From Dryomyza anilis (Eukaryota > Arthropoda > Insecta > Diptera > Dryomyzidae), in NCBI GenBank assembly GCA_951804985.1, contig OX638132.1, positions 85,874,696 through 85,938,695 on the forward strand: 64,000 nucleotides of DNA, given 5' to 3'. Both the position numbers and the translations under genes were made by a program. The notes under the pieces were generated by a model, which was not told where the DNA came from, searched no databases, and saw only the letters and a list, made by a program, of their open reading frames with translations. Of this stretch, positions 1-10,870 are shown in pieces (position 1 is the stretch's first letter; every line of letters starts with the position of its first letter).

Positions 1-1653
1 AAGGGTAAAACGTTCGAAGGCAACTGGTTGTTGAAAGCACAATGCATAATTATCACATTAATTCCCTTCGAGCAGATTCGTATTTATTTATTCTAAAGTT
101 AGAATCAAATTCGGAAATATGGCATCACAGAATCCGTGCAGACCGAAATTTTGACGAAATTTTCTACTGATTTGACATTAAATAACTGATTTCGAGGTTT
201 CATTTATGTTCCGCAGGGATCATAATATAGCTAAACATTCGTATTCGTAACAGAAATTCGGATTTCCGATACGACGGGACTCAGAAAACGCGATAAAACG
301 AACGATTTTTAATTTAAAACAAAATTACATATTTCGATGAACCCAAATCAATATAAATACTTCATGATTACATGCTAGACAGTTAAATTGTTTTTTGTTC
401 TTTGGACATAATTGAATGCCAAACTTAGTAATCATCTACGTACATAACTCTCTCTTTTTGAGCAAAAATAACATAATATGTAACATAACGTGAAAATCAC
501 AAACACGAAAATCACAAAAGTTATACATAAAAAGTTCATCTAAAGAGAACATTTACTTTGGCATTCAATTATTTTAAAGATAAAGTATCAAATTTTATAA
601 AAAAGAGAATAACGTTCATATCTGATGAAATTAACAATTAAAAAAAATGTAAATCGTTGAAATTATAATAAAACAATTTATCAAAAATTGTTCATTAACC
701 TGTTTGTATACATGTATCTTCAAAACGGTTAAAGGTATCGCTTTGAAAATTTTTGCCGGTGATTTATTTCAGTAAAGGAATATATATTCGTTTTTTGAAA
801 TAAACATATTAAGACTAAATATGCCTTATTTAAAAAAAAGTCAAGTTGGACCAAAATGGTCACCTAGTGTATTTGTGACTACATTTTTTCATATTTTTTG
901 TGCAAAAGTTATAAACTAATTATTTACAACATTTGTAAGGACAGCCGATATAAAAAAAATTAATTTCATTGCGTATATTTGTCATTAATTCGAATTTATT
1001 ATGATTTATCGATGTTTGAATATATTTAGAATTATTATATTATATTTATTTTTAGAATTCAGTTTATTTGATCATCACAATTTAATTAAACTCAAAATAA
1101 AAAAAATTGACAATTTCCATACAAATCGCCAATTGGTACAAATTAAGTTGGACTTATTTTTTGACGTACTCGGGTTAAAAATGATTTATATAAATTATAT
1201 TAATACACATTATTTTGTTATACAGGCGGCTATTAATATGTAGATTTAAACATTATCGTAACAAGTTTCATTCTTTCACACATATTATTTAACTATTCTA
1301 TTTTATTTTATGCTTTTTGAAGATTAATAATCATTTACAAAATCCCATATATTACTGGGAATTTCACTTGTTCTACATAATACGAAAGTCATAACTCAAC
1401 ATTAATGTCGTGCGTTTAAACGATCAAACAAACTGTGTTATGTAAAATATTAATTAATCAGAATTGTGGTTAATCAAATATGATTAATAAATTTTGAATA
1501 TTAAAATTAAACTTCAAATATATTTTAAAATTTGTACTTTTTGATGTTTCAAAATTTCACGTCAATTGAGACATTTAAGTTCAATACAATTTTAATGCTC
1601 CTTTGAAATTTAGATTGACCTTTAAAATACACCAGTTTAAAATAAAAAAGATT
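1..1653. other. AT-rich non-coding stretch
   Basis: Very AT-rich sequence with no supportable gene. The only open frame of note (1001-1243, +) is low-complexity Ile/Leu/Phe/Asn translation of AT-rich DNA and is not credible. The one structure I see is a perfect 16-bp inverted repeat at 408-423 and 557-572, listed separately. Confidence 0.6.
408..572. repeat. Inverted repeat pair, 165 bp, possible small MITE
   Basis: ATAATTGAATGCCAAA at 408-423 is repeated as its exact reverse complement at 557-572. Similarity continues weakly inward past the right arm. The span also holds a short direct repeat around GAAAATCACAAA (about 492-518). The size and arms fit a degraded miniature inverted-repeat element, but I see no clear target-site duplication. 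Confidence 0.4.
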
Positions 1654-1920
1654 AAGATATTGTCTTAACGTGCTCAAGGTCCAGTCGGTACAAATTGGGT
1701 ATTTTGTACCAACAAATTTAACAACAAACAGTTGGCAAAATGCATTGAGTGGCAGATCGTACAGCTCAAGATTTTGCCAAAGTTGTTGTCGAGTGCAGCA
1801 ATTTGCTACGTATAGGCTGCAGAGTTTCCACAGAATCAAATACGTAGGCTGCACTTTGTATAAAAAATGTTTTTTTTATTATTTTTAAATAATAAAAAAC
1901 CCGTTAAGACAATATATCTT
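1654..1920. repeat. Inverted-repeat-bounded element, about 267 bp
   Basis: The left arm 1654-1670 (AAGATATTGTCTTAACG) matches the reverse complement of 1902-1920, apart from a 2-bp AT insertion. Inside lie further symmetries: TTGGCAAAAT near 1732 against ATTTTGCCAA near 1771, a repeated TACGTA-GGCTGCA motif near 1807 and 1840, and an almost perfect A/T palindrome around 1870-1899. Nested inverted repeats of this kind suggest a non-autonomous DNA transposon. It encodes nothing recognisable. Confidence 0.45.
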
Positions 1921-2194
1921 AAAATAATAAAAAGAGGTCGTAAAACAAAAACAATTAATAAAAAAATATTTAAAAAAATACATTTATGAATTTTGCATTT
2001 CGGTTTAGTGCAAAATGGACTCATATGAAATGACTTTTCTAATTTTCCAATGAAAATAAAAACTAATTAGAATGTTCCCCCTTTTTACAAACAACCAGAA
2101 ATAATTGTATTGCCCTATTTATATTTAAACAAAATGCATCACTGACAACGACAACAGTAACCGAATGAAATTCCAAATATTCACGAATTCCGAA

Positions 2195-2310
2195 CAGCAG
2201 CAGTACACAACAAAACCTAAACAAAATGCAATAACAACAACAGTAACAAGAATAATATGAGCAAATGCAACAACAATAATACGAGTAAATGCAACAACAA
2301 CCACTAGAAC
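2195..2310. repeat. CAA/CAG-rich simple repeat
   Basis: Imperfect CAACAA/CAGTAAC repeats, including a direct duplication of a block with AAATGCAACAACAA (near 2264 and 2288). Antisense translation gives a Val/Ala-rich run, which is an artefact of the repeat. Confidence 0.5.
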
Positions 2311-2559
2311 AAGCGACGCAGCAAGTGCGCGGACAGACGACGTACCAATCATACCGAAGTGCAACTCAGATAAATGCATTTCAATTGGTTGTTGTATTCA
2401 TAATGGGCCAATAAATCATCAAACCGACCAACCCATAACTTAGCACTTATGTCGTGTAATAGAAAAGCAGCAGCAGCTCTTTTAATTGAAGGTACAAATA
2501 AAAAATTATAACCAAAAAAAAATATTCAAATCGACGCGCTTAAGAAGTTGCATTCATCA

Positions 2560-3979
2560 AAGAACGAAAACAAAGCAACTTGAATAGTGCAGCGTCGCGC
2601 GCTTTGTTTTCCAATTATCCATCCATCCATCTCGCTGGCTGTTAATTTCCGCGAAATGCGGGTGAGCGGCAATTTAAAGAACAAAATACATAAAAGCGAC
2701 AGTAGCACCAGAAATCGTTACAATAAAAGCAGCGACGCAGGCACCAACAGGAGTAGGTGGAGAAAACCGAGGACGTGAAGAAATCAATCGTTGAAACTCG
2801 CAGCGACTCGTTAGTGTAGACTTTATGCTGTGGCAGCGGTCAAAATTTTATCATTTATTTTAAAAATTATGCAGCTATTGTAAGTGAATAAACATGGCAA
2901 ACAAAGCACATGAGCGACGCAAGTGTTCTGCTAATCAATTATCACACCAAAATATAAATAATTCAAGAGCAGCACCAGCAATTGAACTCGCCGCATTTAC
3001 TACTCGTTATTGTTACTGACACTTTTTTTCTTTGTTGGTTCTTGTTCAACGAATATTTCCATTTTCCGTGTGAACAGCAACGAGTGTCTTGCGCGAAATG
3101 TCTGCCAACAAATAAAAAAAAAAAATAGGAAACTAAAAAAAACACAATACTCCTTTTTTTACGTATATTTATGTATTATTTTATAATACACACTACACTC
3201 CGCTTGCATATATTATAAAAAGTTGGAAAGACTAAAAAGGAAACACTATTTCTGAAAACTTAAAACTCACCGTTTTAACTTATTGAAAAATTTTACAGCA
3301 AATATTAATTATGAAAAAAAAAAAAAAATTATATTACAATTTATTTCGCAGCAACATACGTAGGTAGGCGACGACGACGGCAATTCGCCACTTCAAAACG
3401 GCAATTAAACAAAACTAAATTAACGAAATGCGCTCACACAATATTAACAAAAATTGACGAATATTTCTTTAGATTTTTCTGATGTTTTATTAGTGTCTTC
3501 AGATTGTCTGGGTCTGGGGTCTTTTGTGCTGCTTTGAAATTTCTCCTGGCAATCGTTTGACGCTCGACGCAGTATGTGAATTTTCTACTTTGCAAAAAAA
3601 CCCAATTTATACACACAAAACACGCGAAAGCACTTTAAATTCTTACACGAGCACTTGCGTCAATTGTTTGCCAGTATATTTTTTATAATTTTCGTATTTT
3701 ATATCGTGTACAAATCCGATTTTTTTCAATTTTCACAAGCAACGCGTCTCATCGACAAACATAAAATTTCCAACTTGTACACTCGCAGCTTTCAAAATGG
3801 CGGAAAATGACGGAGAAGACGGCGACAATTTTAGTACAGAAGTGACGCGATTGTGCATTCCATTCCGCACAACGAACAAACGAAGCGAAGGCAAGCAACG
3901 AGCGAGTGTGCGAGCAGCACCACAGTAACAACGAGTTCTCCGTCAATTTGTAGTCGTTCGTTTGTAACGATTAATTAGT
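2560..3979 (+). other. GC-richer region, possible 5' exon(s) or promoter
   Basis: This stretch is less AT-rich than its surroundings and looks like fly 5' UTR or promoter DNA: CAG/CGA-rich, with repeated AACGAGTG-like motifs near 3069, 3898 and 3986. There is no convincing long coding frame. A consensus splice donor (AGT/GTAAGT) lies at 3980, so a + strand exon could end at 3979. Candidate downstream partners are the orphan exon at 5652-5718 and the acceptor at 6069 just upstream of Memo. Splicing is inferred only. Confidence 0.3.
3797..3928 (+). CDS. Possible 43-aa small ORF
   Basis: ATG at 3797 in a good fly start context (TTCAAAATGG), 43 codons, stop TAA at 3926. The product begins MAENDGEDGDNF: acidic first, then basic (TNKRSEGKQRASVR). 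I do not recognise it. It lies just upstream of a consensus splice donor at 3980, so it could be an upstream ORF in a 5' leader, a small-peptide gene, or chance. AAAATGGC here and at 4265 also fits the core of the Pho/YY1 site (GCCAT), an alternative reason for the motif. Confidence 0.22.
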   Translation: MAENDGEDGDNFSTEVTRLCIPFRTTNKRSEGKQRASVRAAPQ

Positions 3980-5491
3980 GTAAGTAACGAGTGCGTGGTC
4001 ACTACAGCAGCAACCAAAAAAACTTTTATTGCGAACTAAACGTTTGCGGCACTTAATGTTTTTCACTTAATTCGCATATATTTCAACATATTCCAACTGA
4101 AAACACCTACATTCGTATATACTAGTTAATTTTTAATAGTTAAAATTACCAAACTTTGAAGTAAAAAAAACTGACAGCGCTGCTCAATTGAACAACTACT
4201 TCAGGGAAAGGAAAACAACTGACGAGTGTGTTTAGTACACGTTGTTTTGCTAGCGGCTTTTTTGAAAATGGCGTTCGCAACTAAAAACAGAGATGTTAAC
4301 ATAATGTGCGACGAAATGTTAATCCATATCGATTATGTATATCGATTGTATATATAATCGAATATCTTTTATATTTTATCATATTCAAAAATTGGGTCTT
4401 CAATATGTTTCTTTATACGAATTTGTCCAATTGGTTGAAAACTCCGATGGTAATTTATATTTTCGTCCTTCATATGGGTACATTAATATATCTTATAAAT
4501 ATCAGAAATGTTTTATCACTGTAGACTAAAAATAAATCAAAATAAAATACTTGTAGTCCAAAATTAGTTTTGTGTCGATTGAGTACCCATGTGAGATTTC
4601 AAATATTTTGAACCCGACCGACATTTTTCGTATTTCTGTAATCGCTTTTGTGAAGTTTGGAATGGAATTGTTATTCTTTTTATATTGTAGTATGATAAAC
4701 TGCATTTTATTTTGTATATTTTTAGTTTTATTTTATAATGTTGAATATAATGGTGATGGTATAAATTATACAGCAGATAATTCTTCTGATTAATCATAAA
4801 TTCTTATTACCTGTTTTGTCAAAAAACACATTTTATATCTAATAAGAACGAAAACAATGTGATGTTTTTGAAGTGTTTGTATTATAAAGCCTGATATTAT
4901 AAATGCTGTTATGACACTGGCTTTAAAAAGTCCACGAATTGACTAGTATTGTGTGAATGCAATAACGATTGAGAGAAATGGGTAAACATTTTTTTTTTTT
5001 TTTAGCATAATATATTTGTCTCCTTTTATTCCAACTTTCTAGATACAGCATTAAGTGAAGTTATTTTCACTGAGTTTTAAGGTGTGTACGAATTGGACAA
5101 AATGGCTTACTAAACTAAATTTTATCGTTAAGGCAGTGTTCGATTTTTCAATTTATCAAATTTTTGAGCAGACTTAATTGAGTGACAGCAAACACACTTA
5201 TGACAATCGATTTTGGACTTTAAAAAAACCGTTTAATTTAGTTTAGTCTGAAATTTAGTTGAATTAGCACATGCCCTTCCCAACCAGATAAACGATGCCC
5301 AGAACCTAACTTAATGCTTTATGCTTTATGTCGAAAAAGTGATCAAAGTTATGTTTAAGTCAACTATTAAAAGTCATCATCAGAAAGGTGTCCTCTAGAC
5401 AGCCGATAAGATAGCTTAAATGCAGCTTTTAGTTAACACTTTTAACTACCAATACACTTGTAAAATATGACAACAAATTATTATAAATGTA
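3980..5491. other. AT-rich non-coding stretch
   Basis: I see no supportable gene. A 29-codon ORF starts at 4268 (MAFATKNRDVN). Overlapping open frames at 4306-4529 and 4564-4797 occur on both strands and have the composition of translated AT-rich DNA. If the donor at 3980 is used, this stretch is intron. Confidence 0.4.
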
Positions 5492-5555
5492 TTAGGTTGT
5501 CATTCGATTATTTACTTTCCCAAACATTTATGGAAATAATCAAATGACAAACTAA
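5492..5555. mobile_element. Mariner-like MITE, 64 bp, TA-flanked
   Basis: A near-complete palindrome. The left end TTAGGTTGTCATTCGATTAT is mirrored by the right end, which reads AAATAATCAAATGACAAACTAA, with about 16 bp of loop. Both ends are flanked by TA (5490-5491 and 5556-5557), the duplication made by Tc1/mariner transposases. The TTAGGTTG start is typical of mariner-type terminal repeats, and the size and shape resemble MADE1-like miniatures. It has no coding capacity. Confidence 0.65.
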
Positions 5556-5651
5556 TACATATCAAATATATATAAAAATAGACAATAATAATGAAAAAAA
5601 AAAAAAGCTATGTTTTAAATTTAAATGCATTTTTATTTGAAATTATTTTAG

Positions 5652-5718
5652 CTGCACTGTTTGTCACTGCCACAGTCACGTCCTGAGACACCTCCTCACA
5701 CGTAGAATGACGCCAGCA
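5652..5718 (+). other. Orphan candidate exon, 67 nt
   Basis: The 67 bases are bracketed by a good acceptor (pyrimidine tract then TTTTAG, ending 5651) and a perfect donor (A/GTAAGT, 5719). One frame is open throughout, reading CTVCHCHSHVLRHLLTRRM. It is GC-richer than its flanks. It could be a 5' UTR or alternative exon of Memo, which starts 0.6 kb downstream, or an exon of another + strand transcript. RNA evidence would decide. Confidence 0.3.
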
Positions 5719-6069
5719 GTAAGTAACTGCCTACGAACATTTTCAATTTCATAGACCCTATATTGTAGCGATTCATAAACGCAATTTACTCGACGCGGTT
5801 AATATTTTTACTATCAATCAGACATTTTTATGCTTATGCTTAATAGATAAATTTTGTAAGAACCTTTAAGTTCCCTGAAAAACGATAGTCGCAAAGATAA
5901 CATTCGTATTTTGTTCTAGTTGGGTTAATACAAAATAGATCTAATGAAATATGTTTTCTGATAAAAATCAAAAACCTAAAATTGTGTCGAACAAGGGTTA
6001 ATGTACAAAAGTAGATGACATGAAAAATTCATTCGTTGCAGCCCTGAGATTATATTGTTTATTTTTCAG

Positions 6070-6280
6070 TTCGTACGTCATTTTTCTTTGAGTTCCAATC
6101 GAATCGTGAATCGTTCCTAGCGTAATTAATTAACTTTTAGTATAATTGGAAACATTCGCATTTTAATTAAATTCTTTCTTATCTTTTCAAGAGTAAAAAC
6201 AATTCAGCTACAACATCGCAAAGATTAAAGGTATTAAATTTATCTAGGACTATAACAACAACAAAAACAACAGTGTCGGA
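6070..6280 (+). other. Probable Memo 5' UTR
   Basis: A pyrimidine-rich acceptor (ATTTTTCAG, ending 6069) precedes this leader, which is continuous with the Memo start codon at 6281. The sequence is CAA/AAC-rich just before the ATG, as is common in fly leaders. Whether transcription starts here or an upstream exon is spliced on at 6070 cannot be told from the sequence. Confidence 0.35.
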
Positions 6281-9200
6281 ATGTCGAACAGAAGTGCATC
6301 TCATGCTGGAAGTTGGTATTCGGATTCAGGTCAGTTACCTATTTTTTTTTTGCTCATTGTTATTGTTGTATATGTACATCAATAAGCCATCCATCTAGTA
6401 TACTATACAATAATAGAATATGTTAATTGGTTAATTTAAATAATTTGGAAAATCAGGAAAATTTTATAAAGATTTAAATTGTAGATCTTCGATTGCAAAG
6501 GTCCTTCCAGAAATGATATATGACACCCTTACATACTAGCTGTCTATATATGCGATGACTAATTATTCTTTATCAGCGCCAACACAACTCATATTATCTA
6601 TGATTGCATTAAAAGTCTAAAAATCTTTTAGAAACTTTTTGTAATTAAAAAGGTCAATTAGTAAATAAAATAAAAAAGAATTACCCAGCAAACCATATGA
6701 TTTTTTGAAGATTTAGATTATAGTCTCAAATTGTCGTTTTCGATAATCTTTGAATCTCTCTAAAATGATGTTGTTCTTGACGTTATAGATATCGAAATAT
6801 TTTTCATTTTCTTTAAATTTCTTCAGAAAATGTTGTTCTTCAACAAAAAAAATTTAAAAAGCACATAATTCCATTTCAAAATATTTTGAGTTGCATTTGC
6901 AAAATTTAATCATTGTTTTATATTGAATTCAATTGTTGGGTACTTAAATTTGGAATATTTTCCAAGTTTTAGATACAATCTATTTTTTTCTATAATTGAT
7001 TTGGGTTTGTCTGGTTTCTCTCATTCCCGAACTCTTGTTCTAAACAATACTCAAACTAAATTTCATTGAAATTGTTCCATTATAAATATAATTGAGTAAG
7101 TTAACGAATTTCAGCCATCTATGTAAATTCACTATTACACTAAAACAACAAAGTATTTTGCAAAATCAAAAATATTAATATATTGGTAATCTAAATATAT
7201 ATATAAAATCAAACTAATACATTGAATTGCAATAAATCAGTCAAAAAAATATATGTTCAATTCCCACACGTTTCCATCAATTTTTTCCCAAATTCTCTCC
7301 CATAGCCAGACGTATTTCATCAATGCGATCATAAGAAACCTCAGAAGCCCAATTAACGCGCTTTGCCAGATCACTTACCTCGCTGCGTTGCCGTTTAAGT
7401 TGTTCCAGACCATGTTGCAGTTGTGAGCAAGCCTTAAAGAATGCACTCAATTCAGGAATATCGCCAAATTCACCCGGATGCTTGCGAAATTTTTCACTCA
7501 TTTCATTCGTTAGCGTATTAAGTCGTTTTTCTGCGTAGCTTTTCTCAAACAGACCGGCCAATTCCAAATTGGTTGCTTTGCTCTCAGCACTGTTCTTGGC
7601 GCTCAGATGCAAATCCTTGATGCGATTCTTAAGTGTGCCAAAATTAATCGTCTCAAATTTATCACCTACTGTTTGAAACAATTCATAGCTCTGTCGCAAG
7701 TTTAGCTGCATATTCTGCAGATCTTTATCGATGCTGTGACAAGCTTGGCTACGCAAAAACGCTGCATGTTTATTGGTCTCTGTGTCGGGATCTTCGATTA
7801 CTGGCTGCTCGGTGTTCGGGAGGTTGTTATCAGGATGTTGACGCTTTGAAGACACAGGTTTCTCATGACGTCTGTTTGCATTATGCATGTGCGTTTCTGA
7901 AACGGTAGCAGCTGCAGTTACGCTGCTCGCCGTGGACGGGCTAATACAAAAAACGTTAATATTACCCTTCATACCTAGTGTATATTATTTACCTGTCTTC
8001 AATAATTGAATTTAACTCCTTACGTATCGTTTCAAAAAGCAAATTTGTGCTGTCCTTTGAGTACTCCATTGATAGTGTTTGCAGGTTAATCCAAAACTAA
8101 GAAAATCTTACAATTCGAGAAAGCAAATGCGATTTAATGTCGTTAAATAATATGAAAAACAGCAAAAGTATTATTGATGTTGTTGATCGATTCAACGATG
8201 CCAACTTAGCAACCGAAACAATATTGTTTGGATACGGTTGTTTAGCATCAATGTCTAATAAGCTCGTTTGGGGTATAAAATTCAACAACCACAATTGAAG
8301 CGTTGGGTGCAATAAGGGCGAGAGGGTTTTTTTAACTATACCAAACAGGTATACAACGCTTATTCAAATTATTGTCTACATTTTAATTGTAGGCTCCGAA
8401 CTATCTAGACAACTGGACCGTTGGCTTGGTGCAGCAGAGCTTTCGCATGGTCCAGCGCGTGCTATAATAGCACCGTAAGCATTCGATTACTTTTTTCTGA
8501 CAAAATATTTAGCTAATCTTTTGTAATATTTAGACATGCCGGCTACACTTATTGCGGTGCATGTGGCGCCTACGCCTATCGTCAAGTTAGTCCAGCCGTC
8601 GTGTAAGTCTCGCTTTAGATTTATTTTTGTAAGAATTTATTTTTAAAACTTCTTCTAATAGCAAACGTATTTTTATACTTGGACCATCACATCATGTACG
8701 CCTGCGCGGATGTGCATTGTCTGTAGCAAAGAAATGTGAAACGCCTCTGTACGATCTCAACATTGATACTCAAAGTATTTAAAATTAAGCTGCATTTAAA
8801 AAAAAAATCATAACCACTCTTATTATATCTGCAGTTAATAGCGAATTGGAAAAAACAGGTCACTTCTCATGGATGGACATGAAGACCGACGAGGATGAGC
8901 ACAGCATCGAAATGCATTTGCCCTACATTGCAAAAGTTATGGAAGAGTACGTAGAAATGTTATTTTGAAATGCTGTGTGAAGACATTTGATATTTTGCAG
9001 TTTTAAGGATCAGTTTAGCATTGTGCCCATACTGGTGGGTTCTCTAAATCCCGAACAGGAAGAATTGTATGGTAGCCTTTTGGCCAACTATTTGAATGAT
9101 CCGCAAAATTTGTTTGTGATTTCATCCGACTTTTGTCATTGGGGTCAACGCTTTAGCTATACGCACTTTGATCGCTCCTGCGGTCAAATACACAAATCGA

Positions 9201-9531
9201 TTGAAAAGCTAGATAAACAAGTAAGTGTAACCTGCCATTTAGATATTTTGTCATGTTCTTTAATATACGATTTTTTTTTTGTTATTTATAGGGCATGGAT
9301 ATAATAGAGAGTCTGAATCCTAGTGCATTTACGGAATACCTACGTAAATACAATAATACAATATGTGGCCGTCATCCAATTGGCGTCTTGCTGAGCGCGG
9401 TTAAAGTTCTACAAAAGCAGGGATACAACATGAGCTTCAAGTTTTTGAAATACGCACAGAGTAGTCAGTGTCGCGACATGAGTGACTCGAGCGTCAGTTA
9501 TGCATCTGGTTCATTGCTGTTTGAGTGTTAG
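6281..9531 (+). CDS. Memo: Memo family protein (mediator of cell motility 1 homologue)
   Basis: Seven coding exons: 6281-6329, 8393-8474, 8534-8602, 8662-8774, 8835-8946, 9001-9220 and 9292-9531. All junctions are GT/AG and in phase, giving 885 nt and 294 aa, the usual length for the family (human MEMO1 is 297). Diagnostic blocks are ASHAGSWY near the N-terminus, [69 protein letters not shown] and [20 protein letters not shown]. The family's metal-binding residues His49, His81 and Cys244 (human numbering) are present as His45, His77 and Cys240. Memo proteins resemble non-haem iron dioxygenases and act in ErbB2-linked motility, cytoskeletal signalling and redox/metal handling; the function here is inferred from the family. 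Intron 1 (2.06 kb) carries an antisense gene. AATAAA at 9673 is the likely poly(A) signal. Confidence 0.95.
7277..8069 (-). CDS. Nested antisense gene, 246-aa helical protein of unknown family
   Basis: Two exons on the minus strand inside Memo intron 1: 8069-7993 (start ATG at 8069) and 7940-7277 (TAA stop). A 52-nt intron (GTAAAT to TATTAG) joins them in phase: 741 nt, 246 aa. The start is fixed by an in-frame TAG 27 nt upstream and has a good context (ATCAATGG). The protein begins [19 protein letters not shown]. Residues of about 27-85 are polar and low-complexity. The rest is charged and predicted helical with heptad-like spacing, for example [20 protein letters not shown] and [20 protein letters not shown]. 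Codon use and length argue for a real gene. I do not recognise the family; small coiled-coil subunits of kinetochore, augmin or trafficking complexes are the kind of protein it resembles, but no diagnostic motif supports one. The intron, if read through, would give a false start (MKGNINVF). Confidence 0.75.
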
Positions 9532-9672
9532 TTACTTAGTTTGTACGTGTACTTCAATTTTGAGCATAATGTGTTCAGAGAAATTGTGTATTACATAAGG
9601 AAACTATATAATTTTTGTTTAACAATAATTCTTATTATTTTTAAAATTGTTTACTAAGATTGATTGAAGTTT

Positions 9673-9678
9673 AATAAA
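9673..9678 (+). terminator. Memo poly(A) signal
   Basis: AATAAA 142 nt after the Memo stop codon, followed by GT-rich sequence (ACGACGTGTGACAAC). This is a canonical signal at a normal 3' UTR distance. Confidence 0.6.
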
Positions 9679-9712
9679 GCGAATACGACGTGTGACAACA
9701 CATAATTGATTT

Positions 9713-9973
9713 GTGGTTAATTTTTATATTGTTTTGTTAAACATGCTCTTACCGACCTCAGCTATTCCGTACTACATTTACCGAAATACGACATACCTGT
9801 TCCCCACCTGGGAAGACTGGCTATCGGACAAATCAACTGAAGAACATGGCATCAACGTCTGTACGCATGTCTCTCAAAGGAACTACCATCACTGGAATCA
9901 TTTAGACGTTCCATCGAAAATAGTGTTTTTCAAACAAAAGTCTTCGTATAAGAAAAACCCGCATTTTAACTGA
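9713..9973 (+). CDS. Open frame of unknown status, possibly a gene fragment
   Basis: An 86-codon frame that, from its second ATG at 9743, looks more protein-like than the surrounding DNA: mixed composition with YIYRNTTYLFPTWEDWLSDK and EEHGINVCTHVSQRNYHHWN. It lies just past the Memo poly(A) signal and ends at a TGA, with no evident splice acceptor or continuation. I do not recognise it. It could be the first exon of a small secreted protein, a decayed gene piece or chance. Confidence 0.25.
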   Translation: MVNFYIVLLNMLLPTSAIPYYIYRNTTYLFPTWEDWLSDKSTEEHGINVCTHVSQRNYHHWNHLDVPSKIVFFKQKSSYKKNPHFN

Positions 9974-10126
9974 AAATAACGATTTAGCATATGAAATGAC
10001 TCGAACTTGTTCTGGTGAGGCCAAAACAATGAAGCTATTATCGATTAGAAACATTTATAACGAAATCGATAGAATCTTAATTAATGAGACAAACCACAAC
10101 TGGTAGGATAGACAGTTTTGAATGTG

Positions 10127-10195
10127 CTGACACAAGTTGGATATACCAAGCGCTGATAGGTTTTCCTGAAATGGTTTTTCCAACGCACATTTATG
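10127..10195 (-). mobile_element. Short LINE fragment (RTE-like 3' end)
   Basis: The bases reading ATACCAAGCGCTGATAGG, and TTTTTCCAACGCAC further on, match the 3' coding end of the LINE at 13303-13873 (ATACCAAGCGTTGGCAGG, CTTTCCAACGCAG). Antisense translation gives LSALGISNLCQ against LPTLGISNWRQ in the longer copy. Only this scrap is recognisable. Confidence 0.5.
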
Positions 10196-10309
10196 AGACT
10201 TCACATTGAGGAAATTTCTATAAAATTCATATTTGAGCACTTAAAAGAGCCCAAAATGACTCCGAAAACCTGTGTAGAGTGTATTATTTTAAAATTATCA
10301 TATCTCTAC

Positions 10310-10620
10310 TATATATTTGTGAATGTAAGTATATCTGTATGTCCGTATGTATGTTCCGAATGGGCGTCAAAACGGTTGAACCGAATTGAATAAAATTTTG
10401 ACACAATATGTATGGTAGGTCTGGGCAGAGTATAGGCTATATCTCGGTGAGATTGGTGGGCTGGGCGTGGCACCTCCCACATAACTAAATAATTAAAAAC
10501 ACATTACATCCGCATGGAATTTTGGTCAGCGTTATATTTATACATTCTAAACAGTCTCGCCGAATGTGGGCGGGATTGGACCACTGGTCGTATGTCGACA
10601 GTTATTACAGTGATATCAAG
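10310..10620 (+). repeat. Dispersed-repeat-like segment (copy 1)
   Basis: A segment with TCTGTATGTCCGTATGTATG, an AACGGTTGAACCGAATTG stretch, GTCTGGGCAGAGTATAGGCT and GGGCGTGGCACCTCCCAC. The stretch at 15404-15560 shares the same layout: a CTGTCTGT run, an ACCGCTGATTCGATTTGATC stretch, then GGAGGCTGATATAGGCTATA. The similarity is loose but collinear, so I treat both as copies of one old dispersed repeat. The family is not identified. Helitron-like elements with internal simple repeats are one possibility. Confidence 0.35.
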
Positions 10621-10718
10621 ATATTTCACACCAACCAACCTAAATTCTTTAAATTCACCACATCAAAATCCACCACACCAAAACAACTATTAAACTCACC
10701 ACACTAAATCGGGAAAAG

Positions 10719-10870
10719 GCTCTACGAGGAAGAATTCTACCGGGAAGAATATTCTATGGGGAAAGTATTCTATGGGGAACAATTCTACTGGGAATAATTC
10801 AACGGAGAAATATTCTACGTGGAAGAATTCTACGGGGAAGAACCGTCCGAGGAAGAATTGTCTTTGAGAA
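10719..10870. repeat. Degenerate tandem repeat, about 15-18 bp unit
   Basis: About nine degenerate copies of a unit around GGGGAAGAATTCTAC. Antisense translation gives repeating FFPVEF/FPVELF, which is a by-product of the tandem repeat and not a protein gene. Confidence 0.65.

Noticed and set aside
4306..4797. Several overlapping frames on both strands
   Set aside because: AT-rich composition, no motif, and mutual overlap on opposite strands.
8097..8312. Upstream extension of the nested antisense gene
   Set aside because: The 71-codon frame would need a 15-nt intron, and an in-frame TAG lies 27 nt before the chosen ATG.
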